Assembly (NCBI RefSeq): GCF_030758455.1
Contig: NZ_CP132353.1
Location: 3,410,001-3,474,000, forward strand
Direction of reading: 5' to 3'
Length of the DNA: 64,000 bases
DNA from: Erwinia pyri
GTDB lineage: Bacteria > Pseudomonadota > Gammaproteobacteria > Enterobacterales > Enterobacteriaceae
In this document: positions 30,534-38,584 of the stretch, piece by piece
Layout of the letters: each line of letters begins with the position of its first letter
Position numbering within the stretch: the stretch's first letter is position 1
The notes under the pieces: generated by a model
Databases searched by the model: none
Told to the model about the DNA's origin: nothing
Seen by the model: the letters and a program-made list of their open reading frames with translations, nothing else
Program-made: the position numbers and the translations under genes

Positions 30534-30755
30534 GGCGGCATGGGTTCGTTGAGCAATTAAGTGCTGAAATGAAGCGCACTTAGCTGGTAAAATCATCGTA
30601 TTGCAAAGCAGCCTTCGCCCCTTTACATCCAGGCCCGAAGTGTATCACGTCTGACTGCTTCTTCATCCGTTAGCAGCATCATTATTTTGCTAATCATTTC
30701 GAGTCGGCTACCATGAGCGACTCCCTGGTAAAAACCGACTGAGCAGAAAGCCATT

Positions 30756-30998
30756 ATGCCAAAAAAAGCCGAACCGCCAGCCAGCTTCGAAACCTCTCTC
30801 GCGCAGCTGGAACAGATTGTTTCCCGTCTTGAAAGCGGCGACCTGCCGCTGGAAGAGGCGCTCAATGAATTTGAACGCGGCGTGCAGCTGGCCCGCGCAG
30901 GCCAGCAAAAATTGCAGGCTGCGGAACAGCGTGTACAGATCCTGTTAAGCGACGATAAAGAAGCTGACCTGCAGCCCTTCACGCCGGAAAATGATTAA
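30756..30998 (+). CDS. xseB: XseB, exodeoxyribonuclease VII small subunit
   Basis: 80 aa, equal to E. coli XseB. A helical hairpin protein ([27 protein letters not shown]) that coats the large XseA subunit in multiple copies; XseA is encoded elsewhere. Its stop codon overlaps the ispA start (TAATG), the classic head of the xseB-ispA-dxs operon. The promoter should lie in the 222-bp gap shared with thiI. Confidence 0.97.
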   Translation: MPKKAEPPASFETSLAQLEQIVSRLESGDLPLEEALNEFERGVQLARAGQQKLQAAEQRVQILLSDDKEADLQPFTPEND

Positions 30999-31897
30999 TG
31001 GATTTTAGCGCTCTTCTGACCGCACACCATGCGCGGGTAAACCAGGCTTTACAACGATTTATCGCGCCGCTGCCGTTTCAGAATTCCCCGCTGGTGGAAG
31101 CGATGGAATATGGGGCATTATTAGGGGGTAAACGCCTGCGTCCTTTCCTGGTATATGCCACCGGCGAAATGCTCCACGCTGATAGTGCGGCGCTGGATGC
31201 CCCAGCGGCGGCCGTGGAATGTATTCACGCCTATTCACTGATCCATGACGATCTGCCCGCCATGGATGATGACAGCCTGCGCCGTGGCCAGCCTACCTGC
31301 CATATTAAGTTTGGTGAGGATACGGCTATTTTAGCTGGCGATGCGCTACAGACGCTGGCCTTCTCTATACTGGCTGATACGCCAATGCCGGGCGTGAGCG
31401 CTGAATATCGCGTGGCGATGATCTCTGAACTGGCGCAGGCCAGCGGCGTCGCGGGCATGTGCGGCGGCCAGGCGCTTGACCTCGCGGCGGAAGGCCAGCA
31501 GGTTAATCTGGCGGCGCTGGAACAGATCCATCGTCATAAAACGGGGGCATTAATCCGCTCCGCCGTGCGCCTTGGTGCGCTGGCAGCGGGTGAACGCGGC
31601 CGGGAAGCATTACCTGCGCTGGATCGCTATGCTAACGCAATAGGATTGGCGTTTCAGGTACAGGACGATATTCTTGACGTGGTGGGCGATACCGCCATCC
31701 TTGGCAAACGTCAGGGAGCCGATCAGGATTTAGGCAAGAGCACCTACCCGGCCCTGATGGGACTTGAGAGTGCGCGCGCCAAAGCGTGGGACCTCTATCA
31801 GGAGTCACTCAGCGCATTAGATACACTTGCAGCGCAATCCTTTACTACAACATCACTACAAGCGCTTGCAAGTTACATAATTGAACGCAATAAATAA
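30998..31897 (+). CDS. ispA: IspA, farnesyl diphosphate synthase
   Basis: 299 aa, equal to E. coli IspA. It condenses isopentenyl and dimethylallyl diphosphates to the C15 product used for quinones, undecaprenyl phosphate and haem O. First Asp-rich motif [14 protein letters not shown]; second DDILDVVGD; also [11 protein letters not shown] and GQALDL. Translationally coupled to xseB; dxs begins 19 bp downstream. Confidence 0.97.
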   Translation: MDFSALLTAHHARVNQALQRFIAPLPFQNSPLVEAMEYGALLGGKRLRPFLVYATGEMLHADSAALDAPAAAVECIHAYSLIHDDLPAMDDDSLRRGQPTCHIKFGEDTAILAGDALQTLAFSILADTPMPGVSAEYRVAMISELAQASGVAGMCGGQALDLAAEGQQVNLAALEQIHRHKTGALIRSAVRLGALAAGERGREALPALDRYANAIGLAFQVQDDILDVVGDTAILGKRQGADQDLGKSTYPALMGLESARAKAWDLYQESLSALDTLAAQSFTTTSLQALASYIIERNK

Positions 31898-31916
31898 CTT
31901 TCACAATGAGTCTCTG

Positions 31917-33779
31917 ATGAGTTTTGATACTGCAAAATATCCGACGCTGGCGCTTGCCAGCACGGTAAAAGAATTACGTTCGCTTCCCAAAGAGAGCCTG
32001 CCGACACTTTGTGATGAACTACGCCAGTATTTACTCGACAGCGTAAGCCGCTCCAGCGGCCACTTTGCCTCCGGGCTGGGCGTGGTGGAACTCACCGTCG
32101 CGCTGCATTATGTCTATAACACGCCATTTGATCATCTGGTGTGGGATGTGGGCCATCAGGCCTATCCCCATAAGATCCTGACCGGGCGTCGTGACCGCAT
32201 CGGCACCATTCGCCAGAAAAATGGGCTGCATCCGTTCCCGTGGCGCGATGAGAGCGAGTTTGATGTGCTGAACGTCGGGCACTCCTCCACCTCGATCAGT
32301 GCCGGTCTGGGCATGGCCGTTGCCGCGGATAAAGAAGGAAAAGGTCGCCGTACTGCCTGCGTGATTGGCGATGGGGCGATCACCGCTGGTATGGCGTTTG
32401 AGGCGATGAACCACGCCGGTGATATCAAATCCGATCTGCTGGTGGTGCTGAACGACAATGAAATGTCGATTTCCGAAAACGTCGGCGCGCTGAACAATCG
32501 CCTGGCGCAGATCCTGTCGGGCAAAACCTATTCACGTCTGCGGGAAGGCGGCAAAAAAGTGCTCGGTGGCCTGCCTCCTATCAAAGAGCTGGTGAAAAGA
32601 ACTGAAGAGCACCTGAAAGGGATGGTGGTTCCCGGCACGCTGTTTGAAGAGCTGGGCTTTAACTATATCGGCCCGGTTGATGGCCATGATGTGCTTTCTC
32701 TGGTACACACGCTGAAAAATATGCGCGACCTGAAGGGGCCGCAGTTCCTGCATATCATGACCAAAAAGGGCAAAGGTTACGCCCCGGCTGAAAAGGATCC
32801 GATCGCCTGGCACGCCGTGCCTAAATTTGATGCCGCCAGCGGCCTGCTGCCGAAAGCTGTTGAGGGCCTGCCGAGCTACTCCAAAGTGTTTGGTGAGTGG
32901 TTAAGCGAAACGGCGAAGGATGACCCTAAGCTGATGGCAGTCACCCCCGCGATGCGCGAAGGCTCTGGCATGGTCAGTTTCTCTCGCGACTATCCGGCGC
33001 AATATTTTGACGTGGCGATCGCCGAACAGCATGCCGTGACCTTTGCCGCAGGTCTGGCCATTGGCGGTTACAAGCCGGTGGTCGCTATCTACTCCACCTT
33101 CCTGCAGCGCGCCTACGATCAGTTGATCCATGATGTGGCGATCCAGAAGCTGCCGGTGCTGTTCGCTATCGATCGTGGCGGCATTGTAGGTGCTGACGGA
33201 CAGACGCACCAGGGCGCGTTTGATATCTCCTTCCTGCGCTGCATCCCCAATATGGTGATCATGACGCCAAGCGATGAAAACGAGTGTCGTCAGATGCTCT
33301 ATACCGGCTATCACTACTCGCAGGGGCCAAGCGCGGTGCGCTATCCTCGCGGAACAGGAACCGGTGCAGAGCTGAAGCCGCTCGCCTCCCTGCCGTTAGG
33401 CAAAGGGGTAGTGAAGCGTGAAGGTGAGAAGCTGGCGATCCTGAACTTCGGGACCTTGCTGCCAGAAGCGGCGGCAGTGGCCGACTCCCTGAATGCTACC
33501 CTGGTTGATATGCGCTTTGTGAAGCCGCTGGACGAGGCGCTGATTGTCGAGCTGGCGGCCAGCCATGAAGCCCTGATCACTCTGGAAGAAGGGGCGATCA
33601 AAGGCGGCGCGGGCAGCGGCGTTATCGAATCCCTGATGGCGAAGCGGGTGCTGGTTCCGGTGCTGAATATCGGTTTACCTGACGAGTTCATTCCCCAGGG
33701 CACTCAGGATGAGATCCGTCATGATTATCAGCTGGATGCTGAAGGAATCGAACAGCAAATCAGCCGCTGGCTGAATTAA
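31917..33779 (+). CDS. dxs: Dxs, 1-deoxy-D-xylulose-5-phosphate synthase
   Basis: 620 aa from the ATG at 31917, equal to E. coli Dxs. A non-ATG extension upstream would overlap the end of ispA and has no homology. First step of the MEP isoprenoid pathway. The thiamine diphosphate and Mg site is [19 protein letters not shown]...NDNEMSIS; the catalytic glutamate is in [19 protein letters not shown]; the transketolase C-terminal domain is intact. Third gene of the xseB-ispA-dxs operon. The RBS before the ATG is weak. Confidence 0.97.
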   Translation: MSFDTAKYPTLALASTVKELRSLPKESLPTLCDELRQYLLDSVSRSSGHFASGLGVVELTVALHYVYNTPFDHLVWDVGHQAYPHKILTGRRDRIGTIRQKNGLHPFPWRDESEFDVLNVGHSSTSISAGLGMAVAADKEGKGRRTACVIGDGAITAGMAFEAMNHAGDIKSDLLVVLNDNEMSISENVGALNNRLAQILSGKTYSRLREGGKKVLGGLPPIKELVKRTEEHLKGMVVPGTLFEELGFNYIGPVDGHDVLSLVHTLKNMRDLKGPQFLHIMTKKGKGYAPAEKDPIAWHAVPKFDAASGLLPKAVEGLPSYSKVFGEWLSETAKDDPKLMAVTPAMREGSGMVSFSRDYPAQYFDVAIAEQHAVTFAAGLAIGGYKPVVAIYSTFLQRAYDQLIHDVAIQKLPVLFAIDRGGIVGADGQTHQGAFDISFLRCIPNMVIMTPSDENECRQMLYTGYHYSQGPSAVRYPRGTGTGAELKPLASLPLGKGVVKREGEKLAILNFGTLLPEAAAVADSLNATLVDMRFVKPLDEALIVELAASHEALITLEEGAIKGGAGSGVIESLMAKRVLVPVLNIGLPDEFIPQGTQDEIRHDYQLDAEGIEQQISRWLN

Positions 33780-33794
33780 TATTCTGCTTTTGCT

Positions 33795-33837
33795 AAAAAA
33801 CCGGTGGAAGAAATGGATGACTTCCCCTGTTTTTTAA
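33795..33837 (+). terminator. Probable terminator of the xseB-ispA-dxs operon
   Basis: AAAAAAC...GGAAG pairs imperfectly with CTTCC...GTTTTTT around GAAATGGATGA, giving a hairpin ending in a six-T run 16-58 bp after the dxs stop. The A/T symmetry would let it work in both directions. Confidence 0.6.
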
Positions 33838-33970
33838 ATACCCCTCTCATTCTTTCCAAAAAATACCTAAAATAACCCTTTCCCCTCGCTCAAGTAATAG
33901 CAAATGCTAACATGCACTTTTAAATGATTTACTATTTTATTTAAGACCCTGCTGATGTAACCTCCAGCCT

Positions 33971-33989
33971 GTTAACTAACAAAGTTAAC
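33971..33989. promoter_or_regulatory. Operator-like palindrome upstream of the microcin-like genes
   Basis: GTTAACT (33971-33977), AACAA, AGTTAAC (33983-33989) is a perfect 7-bp dyad located 32 bp before the first microcin-like ATG. A second small dyad, TAGCA-AA-TGCTA, lies at 33898-33909. The 33780-34020 gap is AT-rich and otherwise holds only the dxs terminator. The binding factor is unknown. Confidence 0.4.
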
Positions 33990-34020
33990 TATTAAGAAAC
34001 CAAACATAAGGAATTGTAAA

Positions 34021-34290
34021 ATGAAAGAGCTTAACATTATCGAAATTAATTCCGTCTCTGGTGCCAGCTGGACAAGTGCGTTTGATGGTGCAGTAGTTGG
34101 TGCAACTACTTATGCTTTTATTGGCGGTAAATGGGGTGGCTTGAGCATTCTTAACTTCGGTATCGGTCAGGCTGTTGGCGTTGCCTTAGGCGTGATTATT
34201 GGTGGTGTTGGCGGTGCTCTTTACGGTGCCACACACACATCCGAGCAGGCAGAGAACTTCTTCAATAATATTGCCATTAACGCAGGTTAA
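34021..34290 (+). CDS. Putative microcin-like peptide precursor 1 (double-glycine type leader)
   Basis: 89 aa with TAAGGA 9 nt before the ATG. The first 15 residues, MKELNIIEINSVSGA, match the colicin V type leader (compare MRTLTLNELDSVSGG): Leu at -12, Glu at -8, Ile at -7, Val at -4, Gly-Ala at -2/-1. Cleavage after GA would release a 74-residue peptide rich in Gly and Ala, with GATTYAFIGGKWGGL, a glycine-zipper hydrophobic segment (VGVALGVIIGGVGGALYGA) and an amphipathic tail. It has no cysteine and no Ser-rich siderophore-binding tail. It is a clear paralogue of the gene at 34381. Antibacterial function, export and immunity are not shown; no C39-type exporter or immunity gene is visible in the window. 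Confidence 0.72.
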   Translation: MKELNIIEINSVSGASWTSAFDGAVVGATTYAFIGGKWGGLSILNFGIGQAVGVALGVIIGGVGGALYGATHTSEQAENFFNNIAINAG

Positions 34291-34315
34291 TTCCCTTTAT
34301 TCTTTTAATGTCATG

Positions 34316-34353
34316 AGGATGTGAATAGATAACCTTATATTCACATCCTTTTA
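34316..34353 (+). terminator. Strong hairpin between the two microcin-like genes
   Basis: 12-bp perfect stem AGGATGTGAATA (34316-34327) / TATTCACATCCT (34338-34349) with a 10-nt loop, followed by TTTTAATTAA. It could stop transcription after gene 1, or allow only partial read-through to gene 2, or protect the gene 1 message. Confidence 0.75.
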
Positions 34354-34380
34354 ATTAAATAACGAATCAGAAAAGATATT

Positions 34381-34683
34381 ATGAGAAACTTAATAGCTAG
34401 CGAAATAAACCATGTTGCAGGTGCTGCCCCCATAACAGGTGCTGAGCTTAATGATTTTTGCCTTAGCGTGTACAATGGAGCGGTAATTGGCGCTACAACG
34501 TATGCTTTTCTGGGTGGTAAGTGGGGTGGGCTGGCGGCGGTATTAACCTTTGGTGTCTCCCAACTTATTGGTGTAGGCTTGGGCATTATAATTGGCGGTA
34601 TTGATGGTGCTATCTATGGGGCAACGCATTCAGCAGAGGAATCAGAAGCCTATTTTATGAATATTGCCAAAAGCTCCGGTTGA
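34381..34683 (+). CDS. Putative microcin-like peptide precursor 2 (double-glycine type leader)
   Basis: 100 aa. Leader MRNLIASEINHVAGA has the same spacing (Leu -12, Glu -8, Ile -7, Val -4, Gly-Ala -2/-1); the predicted mature peptide is 85 residues. From GAV(I/V)GATTYAF it aligns with peptide 1 to the end: GGKWGGL, a Gly-rich membrane segment (LIGVGLGIIIGGIDGAIYGATHS) and an acidic amphipathic tail with FMNIAKSSG against FNNIAINAG. It adds about 11 residues after the leader with one cysteine (ELNDFCLSVYNG). The RBS is weaker (AAAAGA) than that of gene 1. Two related Gly-zipper peptides suggest a two-component bacteriocin or a duplicated one; this is inference. Confidence 0.7.
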   Translation: MRNLIASEINHVAGAAPITGAELNDFCLSVYNGAVIGATTYAFLGGKWGGLAAVLTFGVSQLIGVGLGIIIGGIDGAIYGATHSAEESEAYFMNIAKSSG

Positions 34684-34703
34684 CTTTAATTAATTTTCAG
34701 TTA

Positions 34704-34748
34704 CGGGCGATTGTTTCACACTCTTTCGCCCGATTATTTTTGTTTTGT
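34704..34748 (+). terminator. Terminator after the microcin-like pair
   Basis: Stem CGGGCGA (34704-34710) / TCGCCCG (34726-34732), then ATTATTTTTGTTTT. The remaining bases to yajO are AT-rich with no gene that I can support. Confidence 0.8.
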
Positions 34749-34927
34749 TCACAGTAAATCAGATAGCTTTAATATAAAAAAGTGATTACTCTCCCATTAT
34801 ATTTCAAACTATTAACACCGTTAAATCATGCTTCCTTGTGCTTAATTCTTATCGACCCACAGTTTTCTGCTGCTATCCTTAGACAAATCTGACTGCGAAA
34901 GCCGCCAGTTTGCTAACAGGAGATCAC

Positions 34928-35902
34928 ATGAAAACCATTCAACTGGGAACCACGGACCTTACCGTTTCCCGCCTTTGCCTCGGCTGTATGACGTTCGGCG
35001 AGCCCGATCGTGGCCGTCACGCCTGGACATTACCCGAAGAGAGCAGCCGCCCGTTGATAAAGCAGGCGCTGGAAGCGGGCATCAACTTTTTTGATACGGC
35101 TAACAGCTACTCCGACGGCAGCAGCGAAGAGATCGTAGGCCGCGCGCTGAAAGATTTCGCCCGCCGCGATGAAATTGTGGTCGCCACCAAAGTCTATTTC
35201 CCGATGAGTAATCTCTCCGGCGGGCTGTCACGCGCCAACATTATGCAGTCCATTGATGACAGTCTTGGCCGTCTGGGTATGGATCATGTTGATCTGCTGC
35301 AAATCCACCGCTGGGATTACAACACGCCGCTGGAAGAGACGCTGGAAGCGCTGCATGACGTGGTTAAATCCGGTAAAGCGCGTTACATCGGCGCCTCATC
35401 CATGTTTGCCTGGCAGTTCGCTAAAGCGCTCTATACCGCCGATAAACATGGCTGGACGCGCTTTGTCAGCATGCAGGATCAGTACAACCTGATCCAGCGT
35501 GAAGAGGAGCGTGAGATGCACCCGCTGTGTCAGGCTGAAAACATCGCCGTTCTGCCGTGGAGTCCGCTGGCGCGCGGCCGTCTGACTCGTCCGTGGGGTG
35601 AAACTACAGCGCGTTCCGTTTCGGATGAGTTTGGCGGCACGCTGTATGACAAAACGGAAGAGAATGACGGCGCGATAGCGGCGCGCGTGGCGGCGATTGC
35701 CGAAGACCGGGGCGTCAGCCGTGCGCAAATTGCACTCGCCTGGATGCTGGCGAAACCAGCCGTTACCGCACCGATTATTGGGGCATCACGGGCTGAACAG
35801 CTGGATGACCTGGTAAAAGCCACGGAGGTTGAGCTGACCCGGGAAGAGATTATCGAGCTGGAGAGCGCCTATCAGCCCCATGCTGTGGTGGGATTTGAAT
35901 AG
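34928..35902 (+). CDS. yajO: YajO, aldo-keto reductase family protein
   Basis: 324 aa from the ATG at 34928, equal to E. coli YajO; AGGAGA lies just upstream, and a non-ATG extension from 34910 lacks homology. TIM-barrel aldo-keto reductase: catalytic Tyr in DTANSYSDGSSEE, Lys in VVATKV, His in LLQIHRWDY, and NADPH-binding WSPLARGRLTRPWGE and IGASRAEQLDD. E. coli YajO can make 1-deoxyxylulose 5-phosphate when selected, which fits its usual place next to dxs. Here the microcin-like pair separates it from dxs. Confidence 0.94.
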   Translation: MKTIQLGTTDLTVSRLCLGCMTFGEPDRGRHAWTLPEESSRPLIKQALEAGINFFDTANSYSDGSSEEIVGRALKDFARRDEIVVATKVYFPMSNLSGGLSRANIMQSIDDSLGRLGMDHVDLLQIHRWDYNTPLEETLEALHDVVKSGKARYIGASSMFAWQFAKALYTADKHGWTRFVSMQDQYNLIQREEEREMHPLCQAENIAVLPWSPLARGRLTRPWGETTARSVSDEFGGTLYDKTEENDGAIAARVAAIAEDRGVSRAQIALAWMLAKPAVTAPIIGASRAEQLDDLVKATEVELTREEIIELESAYQPHAVVGFE

Positions 35903-35923
35903 CTGAACTTTGCCGTACAGATC

Positions 35924-35951
35924 AAAAAGGGCGACCTGCGTCGCCCTAATT
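35924..35951. terminator. Bidirectional terminator between yajO and pgpA
   Basis: Stem AGGGCGAC (35928-35935) / GTCGCCCT (35940-35947), loop CTGC, with an A-run on the left (T-run for the minus strand) and AATTAT on the right. It can serve both convergent genes. Confidence 0.85.
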
Positions 35952-36011
35952 ATCGCTTTCCGCCTGAAAGGTGAAGCGCAATGTTACCTTCGCGCACGGC
36001 AAGACACGCCC

Positions 36012-36518
36012 CTACCACGCCATATGGTGACCGGCATAGTAGAGGATACCGGCAGAGAGGATGCCGGCAATAATATCATCCACCATGATCCCCATACCGC
36101 CATGCACGTTGCGGTCAAACCAGCGGATTGGCCACGGCTTCCACATATCCAGAATACGGAAGATAACAAACCCCGCCAGCACCCACTGCCAGCTGTTCAC
36201 CGGGATCGCCATCAGCGTTATCCACATGCCGATAAATTCGTCCCAGACGATGCTACCATGATCGTGTACGCCCATATCCTTTGCCGTGCGATGGCAGAGA
36301 TAGACGCCAAGACAGATACCGAACATCACCAGCAGCGAGTAGATATCCTGCGGCAAAAAGGTCATCAGATACCAGAACGGAATAGCCGCCAGCGATCCCA
36401 TCGTTCCCGGCACATACGGGCTTAAACCGCTGCCAAAACCCGTTGCCAGCAGGTGCCAGGGATTGCTCATCTTCAGGCGACTTTTCGCCACATCTTTATT
36501 TCGCGTCAAAATGATCAA
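36012..36518 (-). CDS. pgpA: PgpA, phosphatidylglycerophosphatase A
   Basis: 168 aa (E. coli 172). An inner-membrane enzyme that removes the phosphate from phosphatidylglycerophosphate in phosphatidylglycerol synthesis. Conserved [29 protein letters not shown] and [12 protein letters not shown] match E. coli PgpA. Its start overlaps the thiL end by 23 bases, as in E. coli, so it is the last gene of the nrdR-ribD-ribH-nusB-thiL-pgpA run. The C-terminus is a few residues shorter than in E. coli. Confidence 0.95.
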   Translation of the reverse strand: MIILTRNKDVAKSRLKMSNPWHLLATGFGSGLSPYVPGTMGSLAAIPFWYLMTFLPQDIYSLLVMFGICLGVYLCHRTAKDMGVHDHGSIVWDEFIGMWITLMAIPVNSWQWVLAGFVIFRILDMWKPWPIRWFDRNVHGGMGIMVDDIIAGILSAGILYYAGHHMAW

Positions 36519-37473
36519 ATCCTTTCAGGCTCTTTTCCACGGGCTTGCCCTCCTGCAGCAGCACCAGCCCTTCCGACTGTGGTGCCATCTGTCCGATGCA
36601 GGTAAACGGCACGCCGTAGTGTCCCAGCGCTACATCCAGCGCGCCACGGTTAATTTCCGGTACCGTGAAGCAGAGTTCGTAGTCTTCACCACCGCTCAAC
36701 GCCCAGTTCAGCGCCTGCTCTGGCTCAAAATGGAGCTTCATCACTTCTGAAAGCGGTAAGGCATCCAGATTCAGCCGTGCCCCGCAGTCGCTCGCTTTGA
36801 GGATATGGCTCAGATCGGAGATCAGCCCGTCAGAGAGATCGATCGCCGCGCTGGCGAGATCGCGCAGCGCCTGTCCCTGCAAAATACGCGGCATCGGGCG
36901 CAGATGACGTTTGATTAGCATCTCATGGGCAACAGGATCGTCAATCTTCATGTGGTGCTGTAACAGCGCTAATCCGGCAGCGCTGTCGCCGAGCGTGCCG
37001 GTAACGTAGATCCAGTCGCCGGGACGTGCGCCAGAGCGCTTCAGCGCCCTGCCCTGCGGCACCAGACCGTGGATGCCAAGCGTCAGACTGAGCGGCCCGC
37101 GCGTAGTATCTCCCCCGATCAGCTGCATATCGTAATAATCCAGCAGCTCAAACAGGCTGTCGCTGAACGGCTTCAGCCAGCTCTCATCCACGGAAGGGAG
37201 CGTAATCGCCAGCGTCAGCCACGCGGGATCGGCGCCCATGGCTGCCAGGTCGCTGAGGTTCACCGCCAGAGCTTTATAGCCGAGATCGGCTGGATGAATA
37301 TCACGAAGGAAATGAACGCCCTCCACCAGCGTGTCGGTGCTGATAGCCAAAGTCTGTTTTTCAGACAGCGTAAGTAGTGCGCAGTCGTCGCCGATGCCCT
37401 TTTCCACATCGCGACGGGAGCTAGTCACGCGATCAAAATAGCGCGTGATAAGTTCAAATTCGCCACATGCCAT
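36496..37473 (-). CDS. thiL: ThiL, thiamine-monophosphate kinase
   Basis: 325 aa from the ATG at 37473, equal to E. coli ThiL and starting MACGEF as there; an ATG three codons upstream (37482) is possible. It phosphorylates thiamine phosphate to the coenzyme. AIRS/PurM-type fold with [47 protein letters not shown] and SGGEDYEL. A terminator-like hairpin separates it from nusB, but 23 bases overlap with pgpA point to coupling downstream. Confidence 0.96.
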   Translation of the reverse strand: MACGEFELITRYFDRVTSSRRDVEKGIGDDCALLTLSEKQTLAISTDTLVEGVHFLRDIHPADLGYKALAVNLSDLAAMGADPAWLTLAITLPSVDESWLKPFSDSLFELLDYYDMQLIGGDTTRGPLSLTLGIHGLVPQGRALKRSGARPGDWIYVTGTLGDSAAGLALLQHHMKIDDPVAHEMLIKRHLRPMPRILQGQALRDLASAAIDLSDGLISDLSHILKASDCGARLNLDALPLSEVMKLHFEPEQALNWALSGGEDYELCFTVPEINRGALDVALGHYGVPFTCIGQMAPQSEGLVLLQEGKPVEKSLKGFDHFDAK

Positions 37474-37493
37474 ACAATGCATTCCGGGTTTGA

Positions 37494-37522
37494 AAAATAA
37501 AGAAGGCCGGAAAAACCGGCCT
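37494..37522 (-). terminator. Hairpin between nusB and thiL
   Basis: Stem AGGCCGG (37504-37510) / CCGGCCT (37516-37522), A5 loop, followed on the minus strand by TCTTTATTTTTC. It looks like a real intrinsic terminator inside what is usually described as one operon, so thiL-pgpA may be expressed at a lower level. Confidence 0.72.
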
Positions 37523-37529
37523 GGGAGGA

Positions 37530-37949
37530 TTACTTCTTGTTGGGGCGGATATAGGGAGCGGCTTTATCCAGTACGCCGTTGACAAACTTATGGCTGTCTT
37601 CAGCACCAAATATTTTCGCCAGCTCGATGCCCTCATTGATGGCCACCTTGTAGGGAACATCGGCACGCTTGCTCAGTTCATATAACGAAATGCGCAGGAT
37701 AGCCTTTTCTACCTGTCCCAGCTCTTCCAGCTGACGGGAGAGGTAAGGCTTCATCAGGCCGTCGAGATACGCGCTGTTGGTTGCAACGCCGCCCAGCAGC
37801 TCGCGGAAATAGCTGATATCGACGTCCTTGACGTCTTGCTCCGCCAGAAACTGGTATTCGACATCAGCGATGTCGTTTTTAGACAACTGCCAGGAGTAAA
37901 GCGCCTGGACAGCACATTCACGGGCGCGGCGACGAGCAGCAGGTTTCAC
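37530..37949 (-). CDS. nusB: NusB, transcription antitermination factor
   Basis: 139 aa, equal to E. coli NusB. Small all-helical RNA-binding protein that pairs with NusE (S10) on boxA RNA of rRNA operons. Conserved N-terminus [21 protein letters not shown] and [27 protein letters not shown]. It follows ribH by 16 bp in the riboflavin cluster, as in E. coli. Confidence 0.97.
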   Translation of the reverse strand: MKPAARRRARECAVQALYSWQLSKNDIADVEYQFLAEQDVKDVDISYFRELLGGVATNSAYLDGLMKPYLSRQLEELGQVEKAILRISLYELSKRADVPYKVAINEGIELAKIFGAEDSHKFVNGVLDKAAPYIRPNKK

Positions 37950-37965
37950 GAAATTCCCCTTAAAA

Positions 37966-38436
37966 TCAGGCTTTGATGGCTTTCAATACGTTAATCATTT
38001 CAAGTGCGGTCAGGGCAGCTTCTGCGCCTTTGTTTCCCGCTTTGGTACCGGCACGTTCGATGGCCTGTTCGATGTTTTCCGTCGTCAGGACACCAAATGC
38101 AACCGGGATATCGCTGTTCATAGCGACACTGGCCAGGCCAGAGCTGGCTTCGCCAGCCACATATTCGAAGTGGGCAGTCCCGCCACGAATAACGGTTCCC
38201 AGAGCGACAACGGCATCATGCTTGCCAGCTTTCGCCAGCGCACGAGCAGTCATTGGCATTTCATAAGCGCCCGGTACCCAAACCACGGTGATGTTTTCAT
38301 CTTTCACCTGGCCGATGCGCTTTAACGCATCAAGGGCACCGCTCAGCAGGCTGTCGTTGATAAAGTTGTTGAAACGCGCAATGACAATGGCAACGCGCGC
38401 ATCAGGAGTAGCAACAGCAGCTTCAATAACGTTCAT
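37966..38436 (-). CDS. ribH: RibH, 6,7-dimethyl-8-ribityllumazine synthase
   Basis: 156 aa, equal to the E. coli enzyme (also called RibE). Penultimate step of riboflavin synthesis; assembles into a 60-subunit capsid-like shell in relatives. Conserved [42 protein letters not shown] and the phosphate-binding [12 protein letters not shown]. It is preceded by a 148-bp gap after ribD that contains a GC-rich hairpin (GGCCCC-GCAG-GGGGGC, 38462-38477). No FMN riboswitch is recognisable. Confidence 0.97.
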   Translation of the reverse strand: MNVIEAAVATPDARVAIVIARFNNFINDSLLSGALDALKRIGQVKDENITVVWVPGAYEMPMTARALAKAGKHDAVVALGTVIRGGTAHFEYVAGEASSGLASVAMNSDIPVAFGVLTTENIEQAIERAGTKAGNKGAEAALTALEMINVLKAIKA

Positions 38437-38584
38437 AATCTTCCTTTCCGGGTTCAGTTATGGCCCCGCAGGGGGGCGGATTCTATCATACTCTTTCCGG
38501 GTCTGCTCCGCTTTTAAGCAGCCCGTTGCTTCACGCCGCGCATTGCCGTCAGGCTGCATCCTGCTGGCATGAAGGAGAACAAAA

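Noticed and set aside
34341..34586. 81-codon frame antisense to microcin-like gene 2, with a hydrophobic C-terminus, considered as an immunity gene
   Set aside because: It lies fully antisense to the better supported gene, shares its codon constraints, and has no clear RBS. Immunity genes are normally on the same strand.
38437..38584. Possible FMN riboswitch before ribH
   Set aside because: At 148 bp the space is short, and the conserved multi-stem RFN element sequence is not recognisable; only a GC-rich hairpin is seen.
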